NCBI GenBank assembly: GCA_009777475.1
Contig: WRLU01000014.1
Span: 1 to 47,467, forward strand
Source of the DNA: Oscillospiraceae bacterium
GTDB lineage: Bacteria > Bacillota > Clostridia > Oscillospirales > UBA929
DNA length: 47,467 nucleotides
Reading direction: 5' to 3'
Made by a program: the position numbers and the translations under genes. Below, piece by piece: positions 1-9,054 of the stretch (its first letter is position 1; each line of letters begins with the position of its first letter). Below the pieces are notes generated by a model. That model had not been told where the DNA came from and did not search any database. It saw only the letters and a program-made list of their open reading frames with translations.

Positions 1-36
1 AAGAAGCCCACAACAGTACGCCAGATAATGCAGTGA
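1..36 (+). CDS. 3' end of a secreted-module protein (partial)
   Basis: Only the last 11 codons and a TGA stop are in the window. Frame 1 reads KKPTTVRQIMQ and then stops. This matches the closing motif of the two genes that follow (KKAATAVQMVRG and KKPATARQTVG), so an upstream gene on the same strand very likely ends in the same C-terminal module. It would be the first member of a tandem group. The rest of the protein lies outside the window, and with so few codons the call rests on this motif and the tandem context. Confidence 0.6.
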   Translation, partial: KKPTTVRQIMQ

Positions 37-85
37 TGCCGGAGGGCTTAGGCCTGTAAGCCGATAATAGAGTACAACAAAAGCT

Positions 86-114
86 CCGCCTCCGGGTATC
101 TTGCCCGGAGGCGG
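86..114 (+). terminator. Strong hairpin downstream of the partial gene
   Basis: CCGCCTCCGGG (86-96) and CCCGGAGGCGG (104-114) form a perfect 11-bp G/C-rich stem around a 7-nt loop. It lies 50 nt after the stop at 36 and just before the ribosome binding site of the next gene. The following bases (GGTGTTG) are not a real T-run, so it may be a weak terminator or a processing or attenuation hairpin. Confidence 0.45.
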
Positions 115-153
115 GGGTGTTGATAGTGACAGGTGAAAGGAAGATGTAACACC

Positions 154-2676
154 ATGAAACGGAAGGTTTTAGCCTTGTTTTTAGCTCTTGCCGTGCTAAA
201 TGGGGGGGTTGTGAGGGCAGAGCCTCAAGGCCAGCGGGAAAAGCGGCTTGAAAACAAAATCTCTGAAAGTCTGCAATCTGCCCTGGAGGGCTTGAATGAA
301 GAGGACAAGCTTGCCGTATACGTATGGACATGGGACATTGACTACCGTGCTGTTGAGAGTAAAACAAAAAATTCAATGGAAAAAAAGGCGTTTCAAGAAC
401 GCTTTATCCGGCAGAAAAATGCCGACAGCTACATAAGGACCCGGAGGCAAGCTGCAAGAGATGGATATAGGCTGGCTCATAGGGGCTTTGCGTCAAAATA
501 TCTTAAGCACGCTCATGTGATTTTCCAAAGCCAATACGCACCTATGATAATTTGTGAGCTTAGCAAGGCAGAGGTAATAAAGCTTGGTAAGTTAAGTGCG
601 GTTGCCTCTCTTGATTTGTACACTGAGCAAGAGGAAAAGGATGAAGGGGATTTAGAAATCAGCCTGCCTGGCATTGACGCGCTGTATACAAGAGACACAT
701 TGGGATTGACAGGCGAAGGGATTATAATCGGGCAAACGGAGGCAGGTGTTTTAGAAGACAATGCTGCTGACTTGAATTATGATAATATTAACATTATGGA
801 AGAGGGTACTGAGCGGACGCAGCACGCTACTCTTGTTGCGGCAGTGATGGTTGGGAAGAGGGGTATGGCTCCTGATGCCAAGCTTATAGCCGCCTCCAGT
901 TCAAAGGCAGAGGATTCATATGCAAATATTGAGGCTATGATAGACTTAGGTGTTAATATTATCAACCAGAGCTCCGGCTTTGCAGATGGAGGGAGATACG
1001 GTCCCCGCGAAAAATGGACAGATCATGTTGTTAACCAGCACAACATAAGCTATATAAAATCTGCCGGAAACGAAGGGAGCGACGATGGATGGATAACCTC
1101 TCCGGGAACGGCTTACAATGCAATTACAGTTGGGAATATTGACGACAGATCAACTGTTGACCCGGACGATGATATTATCAGGGCTGCATCCTCTTATCTT
1201 GTGGCACCGGGCGTACCCGATAAGCCGGACGTTGTAGCACCGGGGTGCAATCTTTCGGTTGAATATGCCGATGGCGGCAGATACTCTGCTAGCGGCACAA
1301 GCTTTTCGGCACCTATGGTTACCGGTCTTGTCGCCCAGATGATGCAGGCAAATCCTGCCTTCAAGCTTCGCCCTGACCTAGTAAAGGCGGCGGTTATGTC
1401 ATCGTGTGGCAGGAAGGCTTCCGCGGCACCATTCCCATTAGAGCCTATGGGGCTGATTACGCTCAAAAACGGCGCGGGTGTTGTCAATGCTAAAAACGCG
1501 GTGTCTGCCGGTGTGCATGAGGGCGTTTTGGAGGAAGGAGTTAACGAATATGAAAAGAGCATTTCATTGCGGGCAGATGAGCCGGTGAATGTTGTGCTGA
1601 CATGGTTTATGCGGCATACGGCAGGGTTGTCGCATACAGACGAGACGGTTGCAAACAGCAATTTGGAGCTAACTGATTTGAGCTTGGAGGTTTACTGTCC
1701 ATCAGGCTCGCCTGTTGCAAGCTCAAACCACAATATAAACAATACGGAGTATGTCAGGTTTACGCCGCCCTCGGACGGTCAGTACAAAATAGTTGTCAAA
1801 CGATATAATAGCCAATCTGCCGGAGAAAGATTTGCCCTGTCTTGGGGCAGCCTGGGCGAGGCTGTGACAGATGAGCCATGCTGCATAGACTACGGTTCCG
1901 GTGATGTAACTGTCAGTGCGGGCGGTGTGGCAATCAATCTCAATAGATCAACGATCACCTTAGGAGGCTTTGTCCCTGCCGAGTTCGATATTGGCAACGG
2001 CAAATGGAGGGCCGCGGGCGATACATTTAGCGATCAGGCGAAATTCGCAAAACTTCTTAACAAGGGCATTGAGCTGAGGCTTAAGGATGCAGGAGGGACA
2101 GTAATAGCCCTTCCGAAAATCAACAAATCCCCAACGCCCCCCAAGGTGGAGGTTAATTATGGAGCTGCTGCCGGAATAAAGAGCTGCCATGGTGATTTTG
2201 ATGGCCAGTGGCTTCTGTTCACTAGGGTCAAAAGGGGGCAAGCCCCTGCGGTACTCAAGGAAGGTATGCAAATCGGCATTGCCGGACTGAACGGCAAGGG
2301 CAAGCCTGGCAAAACGGTCGACACCAACGGCTGGGGCAAATTCCAATCAGACGGCGGCATTTGCGTAAAGCCAATCGGCGAGAAAAACGGCAAGCCTGCC
2401 GTTGTAAAAACGGTGTATTTTTACAGGATGGCACCAAAGCCGAACGGCGACGGCAGCTTTACCGCGGCAGGTAAGCCTAAGAAAATCAAAGTAACAGGCC
2501 AGCTGAAGCCGACTAAGTATAATCCGGGCAAGAGCAAGGCCAAGGCAGACAATACATATGTCAACGGCGCGCTGTACGCCAAAAAGACGGAGCTTACGCT
2601 GGCCGCGGGCGACCAGGTGTGGCATGGCGCAACGGCTAAGAAGGCGGCAACGGCGGTGCAGATGGTGCGCGGCTAA
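154..2676 (+). CDS. Secreted subtilisin-like (S8) serine peptidase with C-terminal shared module
   Basis: 840 residues. ATG at 154 was chosen over an in-frame GTG at 133 because AAAGGAAG lies about 10 nt upstream and the product then begins with a clean signal peptide (MKRKVLALFLALAVL...VVRA). The S8 domain spans roughly residues 185-450. His224 lies in QHATLVAAV, the oxyanion Asn in SAGNEG, and Ser383 in SGTSFSAPM. The first triad position, normally D-[ST]-G, reads E-A-G (Glu196), so activity is uncertain. A beta-rich stretch (about 460-580) resembles the pre-peptidase or jelly-roll segments that follow many S8 domains. Residues about 586-840 are the shared module, ending in WHGATAKKAATAVQ. 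The protein is predicted to be secreted, with no sortase or SLH anchor. It follows another module gene and precedes a zinc-peptidase gene with the same tail. Confidence 0.88.
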   Translation: MKRKVLALFLALAVLNGGVVRAEPQGQREKRLENKISESLQSALEGLNEEDKLAVYVWTWDIDYRAVESKTKNSMEKKAFQERFIRQKNADSYIRTRRQAARDGYRLAHRGFASKYLKHAHVIFQSQYAPMIICELSKAEVIKLGKLSAVASLDLYTEQEEKDEGDLEISLPGIDALYTRDTLGLTGEGIIIGQTEAGVLEDNAADLNYDNINIMEEGTERTQHATLVAAVMVGKRGMAPDAKLIAASSSKAEDSYANIEAMIDLGVNIINQSSGFADGGRYGPREKWTDHVVNQHNISYIKSAGNEGSDDGWITSPGTAYNAITVGNIDDRSTVDPDDDIIRAASSYLVAPGVPDKPDVVAPGCNLSVEYADGGRYSASGTSFSAPMVTGLVAQMMQANPAFKLRPDLVKAAVMSSCGRKASAAPFPLEPMGLITLKNGAGVVNAKNAVSAGVHEGVLEEGVNEYEKSISLRADEPVNVVLTWFMRHTAGLSHTDETVANSNLELTDLSLEVYCPSGSPVASSNHNINNTEYVRFTPPSDGQYKIVVKRYNSQSAGERFALSWGSLGEAVTDEPCCIDYGSGDVTVSAGGVAINLNRSTITLGGFVPAEFDIGNGKWRAAGDTFSDQAKFAKLLNKGIELRLKDAGGTVIALPKINKSPTPPKVEVNYGAAAGIKSCHGDFDGQWLLFTRVKRGQAPAVLKEGMQIGIAGLNGKGKPGKTVDTNGWGKFQSDGGICVKPIGEKNGKPAVVKTVYFYRMAPKPNGDGSFTAAGKPKKIKVTGQLKPTKYNPGKSKAKADNTYVNGALYAKKTELTLAAGDQVWHGATAKKAATAVQMVRG

Positions 2677-2725
2677 GGTGAACCTGCCGCCGGGGGGGGG
2701 TTAACTGCCCCGATCATTCGTCAAA

Positions 2726-2754
2726 TTGCACAATATACATGCTGTGTATATGTA
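2726..2754 (+). promoter_or_regulatory. Possible sigma-A promoter of the zinc-peptidase gene
   Basis: TTGCAC (2726-2731), 17 nt, TATGTA (2749-2754), in an A/T-rich gap of about 220 nt between two secreted-protein genes. Each hexamer departs from consensus by two bases. The implied leader is about 135 nt. Confidence 0.3.
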
Positions 2755-2895
2755 TATAACGCCAAAATTTAAAAAAACGCTAAAGTATTGCCAAGGATAT
2801 TACGATACTAAGGTATAAGGCGGGATGGTACCCATAAATTGAGCTTCAGACAAAAAAATCACGACACCTCAGCTAAAAAAGGAAGGATGATTAAC

Positions 2896-5271
2896 ATGAC
2901 ACGCATGAACCTGAGAAAACCATTCGCAATCCTGATTTCCCTCATTATGATGGCACAGCTTGTCCCCATACGGTCCTTTGCCGCGTATAGCGGCGATCTT
3001 GGCGAATATACCCTGGAGTCCGGGCAGATTGTATTCGATGAAAGCCTGCAAGGTTATTTATTCGACAATATTTCCCCGGCAAATTTCAACCTATTTATGG
3101 TGCGTATGGCTATGGGGTATGATGCCATGCTCGACTTAGTAGGCGGGGCACCAATGAACGGCCAGAAGATCACCATAAAAATATGCAGCACCCTAGTGGG
3201 CAGGCAGCATATGCACCCCGGACAGCCTTACATATGCTGGCCAACAACCCAGGTTGTTGGAATCTTGAAAGAGATTCACAATGATATTGATAACTGGTGG
3301 TTTGCCGGTACCATACACGAACTGGGACATATATTTGACGATAACGGTGAGGACACATGGAATTTTCACAGCGAGGGCTGGGCATCATTCAAGGCATTTT
3401 ATGCAATTGAGAAGCTGGGAGGGAAAACAGACGAAGGCAAGTCAGTTATGGAGCATATTAATGGCTGGTCTATATGGCCTAATTATGCAACCCTTCTTAA
3501 TGATTACAACGTTAGCGATGCCTGCATAAAGGCGTTTGTACACACCTTATTTGTCAATGACCCTAGCAATTACCTTGACTATGATGCCGCCAGCTTTGAG
3601 CGCGGCTGGAATACTCTGTCGCAGGTATTCCGCTCTTATTCAGATCCAACATATCCCGCTTCTGAGCCTGCAAACCATTTAAGCGACCGTGAACGAAGGC
3701 TCACTGATTTTATTGAACGAATCGCATATGTTCTGGAAATGGATGTGGATACATATCTGGCTGAATACGGCACTGAATTCACTCAGAAGCTTCATTCGGA
3801 AAAAATCCCGCCCAAGAAGGTCAGCGGTGACTGGGAATATACAATTATAAACAATCAAGTTGTTGTCACCAAATACACCGGAACCTCTGCAATTGTGAAC
3901 ATACCTCAATCATTTGAAGGAATTAATGTTGTTAAGCTCGGCGAACGCTCGTTTAGGGAAAATAAATTTATCAAAACAGTTATCATCCCCAATACCGTAA
4001 CAACAATAGGTATAGACGGATGGTTCCCCCCGGGGGCTTTTCAAAACAGCACTCTGGAGGAAATAGTTCTCCCCGATAGTGTGACATTTCTCGGATGCAG
4101 CACCTTTGCCGGGTGCAAAAGCCTTAAAAAAGTAACCTTCCCTAAAAACTTCACGCTTATCCCGGATTGGTGCTTCGATGGAGCTTTTCAGGGGAATCCG
4201 ATAACCTCCTTCGAGCTGCCTGACGGCATAAAGCGCATAGAGCATTATGCTTTTTGGGGCGTTGGGGCAATTACCCTTACTATCCCTGACAGTGTGACAT
4301 TTATCAATGACACGGCATTTGACCAGCGTTCTGCCAACTTTACAATTTGCTGCTCAACTGGTTCGTATGCACATACATACGCACTGAACAAGAACATAAA
4401 GCTATGCCTTTGTGATGACAAGCCCACACCTTCCCCCGGTGTCGGTCCAACACCCTCTCCCGGTATCATCATAACTCCGCCTCCTGCTGGCTGTAATGAC
4501 AACTGCGTTGACTACAACAACCAACTCGTTGACGTCATCGTAACCTCCAGCGGCACGCCGAAAATCAACCTCAGCAACGAAAGCCTTGACCTGGCCGGAT
4601 TTGTTCCTGCCGAGTTCAGCATTGACGGCGGGACAAAGTGGAAAAACGCAAAAGCTGACACCTTCGGTGGCAAAAAGTTTGAAAAGATGCTCAACAAGGG
4701 CATGACCCTGCACCTAAAAGATGCAGGGGGCAGTACAGTAACCTTCCCGGTTGTAAACCCCCGTCCTAAGCCCAAACTAGCGATCAACTACGAAATCGCC
4801 GCATCCAGCGGGGCGTTCGGTCAGTGGGTTTTGACTGAAAAGAAAGGCACAACAGTGGTAAAAACCAACATACAAATCGGTGTTGCCGGACTAAACGACA
4901 AAGGCAAACCCGGCAAAATGGTAGATCTAAACGGTTGGGGTAAATTCCAAACAATCGGCGGCGTTTGCGTAAAGCCAATCGGTGAGAAGAAAGGCAAGCC
5001 CGCGGTTGTGAAAACAGTGTATTTCTACCGGGTAGCACCATCGGATGAAGGCGGCTTTACCCCCGGCTCTGTACAAAAAAAGGTGAGTGCAACAAGCCTG
5101 CTGAAGCCGGTTAAGTATAAAGTCGGCACTAACAAAGCCAAGGCAGACAAGACATACGTCAACGGTGCGCTGTATGCTAAAAAAACAGAGCTTACGCTGG
5201 CCGCGGGTGATCAAGTGTGGCACGGTGCAACGGTTAAGAAGCCGGCAACGGCTAGGCAGACGGTGGGCTGA
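2896..5271 (+). CDS. Secreted putative zinc metallopeptidase with BspA-type LRRs and C-terminal shared module
   Basis: 791 residues. ATG at 2896 has GGAAGG 9 nt upstream; the in-frame ATG at 2887 abuts that site and the TTG at 2839 has none. The signal peptide ends near VPIRSFAA. H141-E-L-G-H145 with Glu160 in FHSEGW fits an HExxH...E gluzincin arrangement; the family (M60-like or other) is not certain. Residues about 334-498 are BspA/LRR_5 leucine-rich repeats (IIPNTVTTIG, IVLPDSVTFLG, LTIPDSVTFIN). A Pro/Thr/Ser linker (about 508-535) leads to the shared module (about 546-791), ending in WHGATVKKPATARQ. The module is very close to that of the preceding protease, which suggests tandem duplication. 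A host- or matrix-degrading surface role is inference. Confidence 0.8.
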   Translation: MTRMNLRKPFAILISLIMMAQLVPIRSFAAYSGDLGEYTLESGQIVFDESLQGYLFDNISPANFNLFMVRMAMGYDAMLDLVGGAPMNGQKITIKICSTLVGRQHMHPGQPYICWPTTQVVGILKEIHNDIDNWWFAGTIHELGHIFDDNGEDTWNFHSEGWASFKAFYAIEKLGGKTDEGKSVMEHINGWSIWPNYATLLNDYNVSDACIKAFVHTLFVNDPSNYLDYDAASFERGWNTLSQVFRSYSDPTYPASEPANHLSDRERRLTDFIERIAYVLEMDVDTYLAEYGTEFTQKLHSEKIPPKKVSGDWEYTIINNQVVVTKYTGTSAIVNIPQSFEGINVVKLGERSFRENKFIKTVIIPNTVTTIGIDGWFPPGAFQNSTLEEIVLPDSVTFLGCSTFAGCKSLKKVTFPKNFTLIPDWCFDGAFQGNPITSFELPDGIKRIEHYAFWGVGAITLTIPDSVTFINDTAFDQRSANFTICCSTGSYAHTYALNKNIKLCLCDDKPTPSPGVGPTPSPGIIITPPPAGCNDNCVDYNNQLVDVIVTSSGTPKINLSNESLDLAGFVPAEFSIDGGTKWKNAKADTFGGKKFEKMLNKGMTLHLKDAGGSTVTFPVVNPRPKPKLAINYEIAASSGAFGQWVLTEKKGTTVVKTNIQIGVAGLNDKGKPGKMVDLNGWGKFQTIGGVCVKPIGEKKGKPAVVKTVYFYRVAPSDEGGFTPGSVQKKVSATSLLKPVKYKVGTNKAKADKTYVNGALYAKKTELTLAAGDQVWHGATVKKPATARQTVG

Positions 5272-5299
5272 GGGCAAGCAAGATGACAGATGCCATGGG

Positions 5300-5318
5300 G
5301 CCGCTCGTTCAGAGCGGC
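5300..5318 (+). terminator. Hairpin after the zinc-peptidase gene
   Basis: GCCGCTC (5300-5306), loop GTTCA, GAGCGGC (5312-5318), followed by TCTTAGCTT. It is a 7-bp stem 28 nt after the stop codon, with only a weak T-rich tail, and it lies before the next promoter. It plausibly ends the secreted-protein transcripts. Confidence 0.45.
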
Positions 5319-5340
5319 TCTTAGCTTCCAAGGTGATACA

Positions 5341-5369
5341 TTGACATAAAGCAACTGGTCTGATAGAAT
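5341..5369 (+). promoter_or_regulatory. Sigma-A promoter of the hybrid kinase gene
   Basis: TTGACA (5341-5346), exactly 17 nt, TAGAAT (5364-5369). The start codon is at 5394, so the leader is only about 18 nt and begins almost at the ribosome binding site GGGAGGCGAGG. Confidence 0.75.
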
Positions 5370-5393
5370 GGCTCTCAATGGGAGGCGAGGCGC

Positions 5394-8300
5394 ATGAATC
5401 GTTCCGCTAAAATAGAGAAAATAAAAATCCGTTTGCGTGACATGCTGAAATTTTTGTTGGTGATGCTTGCGTTTGCGCTGATGATTATTTCCAGTTATTT
5501 CTTTGGCGAAAATATTATTAAAAGCTTTCTCAAGTCGGAGACGGATAAAACGCTTCTGCTTGCGGAAACGCAGATTATCTCTGAAATGAAGGAAATTGAA
5601 ACAATGCTGGGGGTTGTCGCGGAGGGTATGCGCGAAATGCTTTTGCATGGGGCTGCCCTTGAGGATGCGGAAGCGTACATGAAGAATATGGATGCATATG
5701 GGCGCGGGCAGAACATATCCGCCGGGCTGAAGGATTTTAGTGCCATGTTTGACATATTCGGAGGGGCAGTGTATGGTCCTGCTTACGGTGATTCCAGCAC
5801 TGAATTTCGTGATGGGGACGATCCCCTCTGGCTTATTGCCGCCATTGAGGCAAATGGCGGAATAGCGGCCACCGATGTGGAAACGGACAGAACAACAGGC
5901 AAGGTATCGTTTTCATATGCCAGATGCCTCTTTGATGATAATGGAGAACGCATAGCCACGGTTTCCGCTAATGTATCACTGGACAGGATATTCGGGTATT
6001 CATCCGGCATTCACAGCGAAACGGATAATTACTGGGGGCTTGTTGATTCCGGCTTGAATGTAATATCTCACCCTGACATGTCTTTTTTGGGGAAGCAATT
6101 GCGGGACGTTGACAGCGGGATTTCCCTTTTAGCACCAGAGCTTGAGCAGGGGGATGCTATTTCAGAGCGCAGCATAGAAAACTATATGGGTGAAAGAAGC
6201 ACCGCTACCACAAAGCCGCTTGGAAACGGCTGGCACTTGATTGTGGTCAGCCCTATCGAAAGCCATTACGCAGAACTGAAGCTTCTGCTGATGGAGCTTG
6301 CCGGAATCGGCTCGGCTCTGGCACTGTGGCTTTGCCTTCTCCTTGCGTGGAATTTGAGGGCAAGGAACAGGATGGGCGAAGAAAAAGCAACCCTTGACAA
6401 TTTGTCGGCTGTATTGAACGGCATGGACACTATGGTTTATGTCTCCGACTCAGACACAAACGAAATTCTCTTTGCCAATGATGCTATAAAGGAATATTTC
6501 CGAATAGACAGTGATGTTATCGGCCAGAAATGCTACAAAATCTTCAAGGGCAGAGCCACTAAATGTGACGACTGCCCCTCCAGCAATATTGATGAAAAAT
6601 CAGATCAGTCGGTTGTATGGGAGGAAATTAATCCTGAGACAGAGCAAGTCCGCCGGAATGTGGACAGATATATCAACTGGCCGGGAGGAAAAAGGGTTCA
6701 TTTACAGTGTTCGTCGGACATGACCGACATCAGGCATATGCAGAATGAGCTGGAGGTTCAAAACCGTAGGCTTAGTCTGCTGATAGACGGCCTGGGTGCG
6801 GCTGTATGGGATTACAGGATTGATCCCGGGAAAAAATCGATAGACGCCGATAATGAGATATGGTGGTCTGAGGATTTCCGCAAGCTGCTTGGCTTTGAGG
6901 ATGAAAATGACTTCCCGGATGTGGTAGGCAGCTGGTTTAACTGCATTCATCCCGAGGATCAGGAGGAGCAAAATACAATTTTTGCGGAGTTCCTGTACGA
7001 CAAAACCGGGCAAACGCCTTATAACCCGACATACCGCATCAGAATGAAGGATGAGCGGTACATATGGGTCTCAACCTTTGGCTCCGCCTTCCGTGACGAG
7101 GAGGGCAATCCGCTGAGGGTGGTCGGGGCGACTGCCAATGTAACCGAGCAAAAAGAGGCTCAGGCGGTTGAACAGGCACTGCATGAATCTCAGGCTATGA
7201 GTAAGGCAAAGAGTGCATTCTTGGCAAATATGAGCCACGAGATACGGACTCCTATGAATGTTATTTTTGGCATTGTCGAAATTATGTACCAGAGCAAAAA
7301 TTTGTCTCGTGATCTGGAGGAGGGTATAGATAAAATATACAGCTCTTGTGAGCTGCTGCTAACCCTTCTCAGCGATATTTTAGATTTATCAAAGGCGGAA
7401 GCGGGCAAAATGGAAATTAAGCCTGGCAACTACAATGTCGCAAGCATGATAGATGATGTCATTTGCATGAATATCACCCGGCTAGACAGCAAATCGGTTG
7501 CATTTGAGCTCAAAATCAATGAAAATATCCCTGCCGAAATAATCGGAGACAGTGTACGGATTAAGCAGATTTTGAATAACCTGATTTCAAATGCCTTCAA
7601 ATATACCGAGGCCGGCAAGGTTACGTTGTCCATTGATATTGATCCTGGTGAAATGGGGGATGGGCCGGTGCTTATCCTGTCGGTGCAGGATACCGGCTGC
7701 GGAATGACAAGGGAGCAGCTGGAGAAAATCTTTGATGAATATTTCCGCCTGGATAAACACGTTAGCCGTGTGCTTGACGGCGCGGGGCTGGGGCTGGCCA
7801 TTACACGGAACCTAACCTCCCTTATGGGGGGCACAATTACCGCGGAAAGCAAGGTTGGCGAGGGTTCGCTGTTTACCGTGCGCTTGCCGCAAAAGTCTGC
7901 GGGGCTGTCAGATATTCTTGGTGCCGAGACGGCGAGAAACCTCCGTACTCTCCGCATAGGCTACGCCAGGCAGAAGAAAAGGGATAAAATCGTTAGGGAG
8001 CAGATGCCATACGGCAAGGTTCTGATTGTTGACGATGTGGGGACCAACCGCTATGTTGCGGTAGAGCTTATGAAGCTGTACAGGCTGAAAATAGACACTG
8101 CCGTAAGCGGTTATGAGGCTGTGGATGCAATCAAAGGCGGCCAGGCATACGACATTGTGTTTATGGATCACATGATGCCCGGAATGGACGGAATAGAGGC
8201 GACAGCAATCCTGCGGGACTTTGGGTATACTGCCCCGATTGTTGCCCTGACAGCTAATGCAGTGGATGGGTCGGCGGAAATGTTTCTGCAAAACGGCTTT

Positions 8301-9047
8301 GACGAGGTGCTTTTCAAGCCTATTGATATACGTCAGCTGGATTTAATTTTGCATAAGCTGGTACGTGACAAGCAGCCGGAGCATACCCTCAAGGATACTG
8401 ATACTCAGCCGCAGACTCAGCAAGGAGTCATTGTCATGCCGCAAAGGCAGTCTTTCATAGCCGGAAGAAAAATAGATGGCCTGGATATACCCAAGGGCCT
8501 GCAACGGTACGGCGGCAACGAAAGGGCATATATTAAAATATTGCGCACATATACCTCAAGTGTCAGGGAAATGCTTGAAAAAATTAACACTGTCAGCAGT
8601 GAAACGCTTGCTGACTACCGTATAATTGTCCATGGCATAAAGGGCGCGAGCTTTGATATTTTTGCAGAGCAGATTGCAGGCAAGGCCTTAGCCCTTGAAA
8701 ATGCCGCCAGGCAGAATGACCTTGAATATGTAAATGAAAACCACCAAACGTTCATTGACCTTGCCATGGGTCTCGTTGACGGCATCAATGCCGAGCTGGA
8801 TGCTATTGAGCGTGAAAATCCAAAGCCCAAAAAGGCCAGGCCGGACGATGAAATGCTCCTAAAGCTGCTTGGGGCATGCAAGAGCTATGATATGGATGGT
8901 GCGGATGCCATTATGGAGGAGATAGAGTCCTGGCAGTATGAATTTGACGGCGGGCTGGTCGAATGGCTGAAGGACAATATAGACAGGGCGGACTTTTCAG
9001 ATGTAGCCGAAAAATTGTCGTATTTGAGTGACGGCGGGGATAAATAA
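5394..9047 (+). CDS. Membrane hybrid sensor histidine kinase (sensor-PAS-PAS-HisKA-HATPase-REC-Hpt)
   Basis: 1217 residues. TM1 is at about 18-38 and TM2 at about 295-318, enclosing an extracytoplasmic sensor of some 255 residues that looks like a Cache-type fold. Two PAS domains follow (about 330-443 and 456-590). HisKA has H615 in MSHEIRTPMN. HATPase_c (about 723-832) shows the N box (NNLISNAFKYTE), G1 (QDTGCGM) and G2 (GAGLGLAI). The receiver domain (about 876-984) has VDD and phospho-acceptor D925 in VFMDHMMPGMDG. A C-terminal Hpt domain carries H1080 in VHGIKGAS. A complete internal His-Asp-His relay is present, but no DNA-binding or enzymatic output domain and no adjacent response regulator, so the final target is elsewhere. 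Its 3' end lies 7 nt from the convergent gene's end. Confidence 0.93.
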   Translation: MNRSAKIEKIKIRLRDMLKFLLVMLAFALMIISSYFFGENIIKSFLKSETDKTLLLAETQIISEMKEIETMLGVVAEGMREMLLHGAALEDAEAYMKNMDAYGRGQNISAGLKDFSAMFDIFGGAVYGPAYGDSSTEFRDGDDPLWLIAAIEANGGIAATDVETDRTTGKVSFSYARCLFDDNGERIATVSANVSLDRIFGYSSGIHSETDNYWGLVDSGLNVISHPDMSFLGKQLRDVDSGISLLAPELEQGDAISERSIENYMGERSTATTKPLGNGWHLIVVSPIESHYAELKLLLMELAGIGSALALWLCLLLAWNLRARNRMGEEKATLDNLSAVLNGMDTMVYVSDSDTNEILFANDAIKEYFRIDSDVIGQKCYKIFKGRATKCDDCPSSNIDEKSDQSVVWEEINPETEQVRRNVDRYINWPGGKRVHLQCSSDMTDIRHMQNELEVQNRRLSLLIDGLGAAVWDYRIDPGKKSIDADNEIWWSEDFRKLLGFEDENDFPDVVGSWFNCIHPEDQEEQNTIFAEFLYDKTGQTPYNPTYRIRMKDERYIWVSTFGSAFRDEEGNPLRVVGATANVTEQKEAQAVEQALHESQAMSKAKSAFLANMSHEIRTPMNVIFGIVEIMYQSKNLSRDLEEGIDKIYSSCELLLTLLSDILDLSKAEAGKMEIKPGNYNVASMIDDVICMNITRLDSKSVAFELKINENIPAEIIGDSVRIKQILNNLISNAFKYTEAGKVTLSIDIDPGEMGDGPVLILSVQDTGCGMTREQLEKIFDEYFRLDKHVSRVLDGAGLGLAITRNLTSLMGGTITAESKVGEGSLFTVRLPQKSAGLSDILGAETARNLRTLRIGYARQKKRDKIVREQMPYGKVLIVDDVGTNRYVAVELMKLYRLKIDTAVSGYEAVDAIKGGQAYDIVFMDHMMPGMDGIEATAILRDFGYTAPIVALTANAVDGSAEMFLQNGFDEVLFKPIDIRQLDLILHKLVRDKQPEHTLKDTDTQPQTQQGVIVMPQRQSFIAGRKIDGLDIPKGLQRYGGNERAYIKILRTYTSSVREMLEKINTVSSETLADYRIIVHGIKGASFDIFAEQIAGKALALENAARQNDLEYVNENHQTFIDLAMGLVDGINAELDAIERENPKPKKARPDDEMLLKLLGACKSYDMDGADAIMEEIESWQYEFDGGLVEWLKDNIDRADFSDVAEKLSYLSDGGDK

Positions 9048-9054
9048 AATACAT

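Noticed and set aside
154..5271. Sortase (LPXTG) or SLH anchoring of the secreted proteins
   Set aside because: No LPXTG-helix-basic tail and no SLH repeats are seen in any of the four module proteins.
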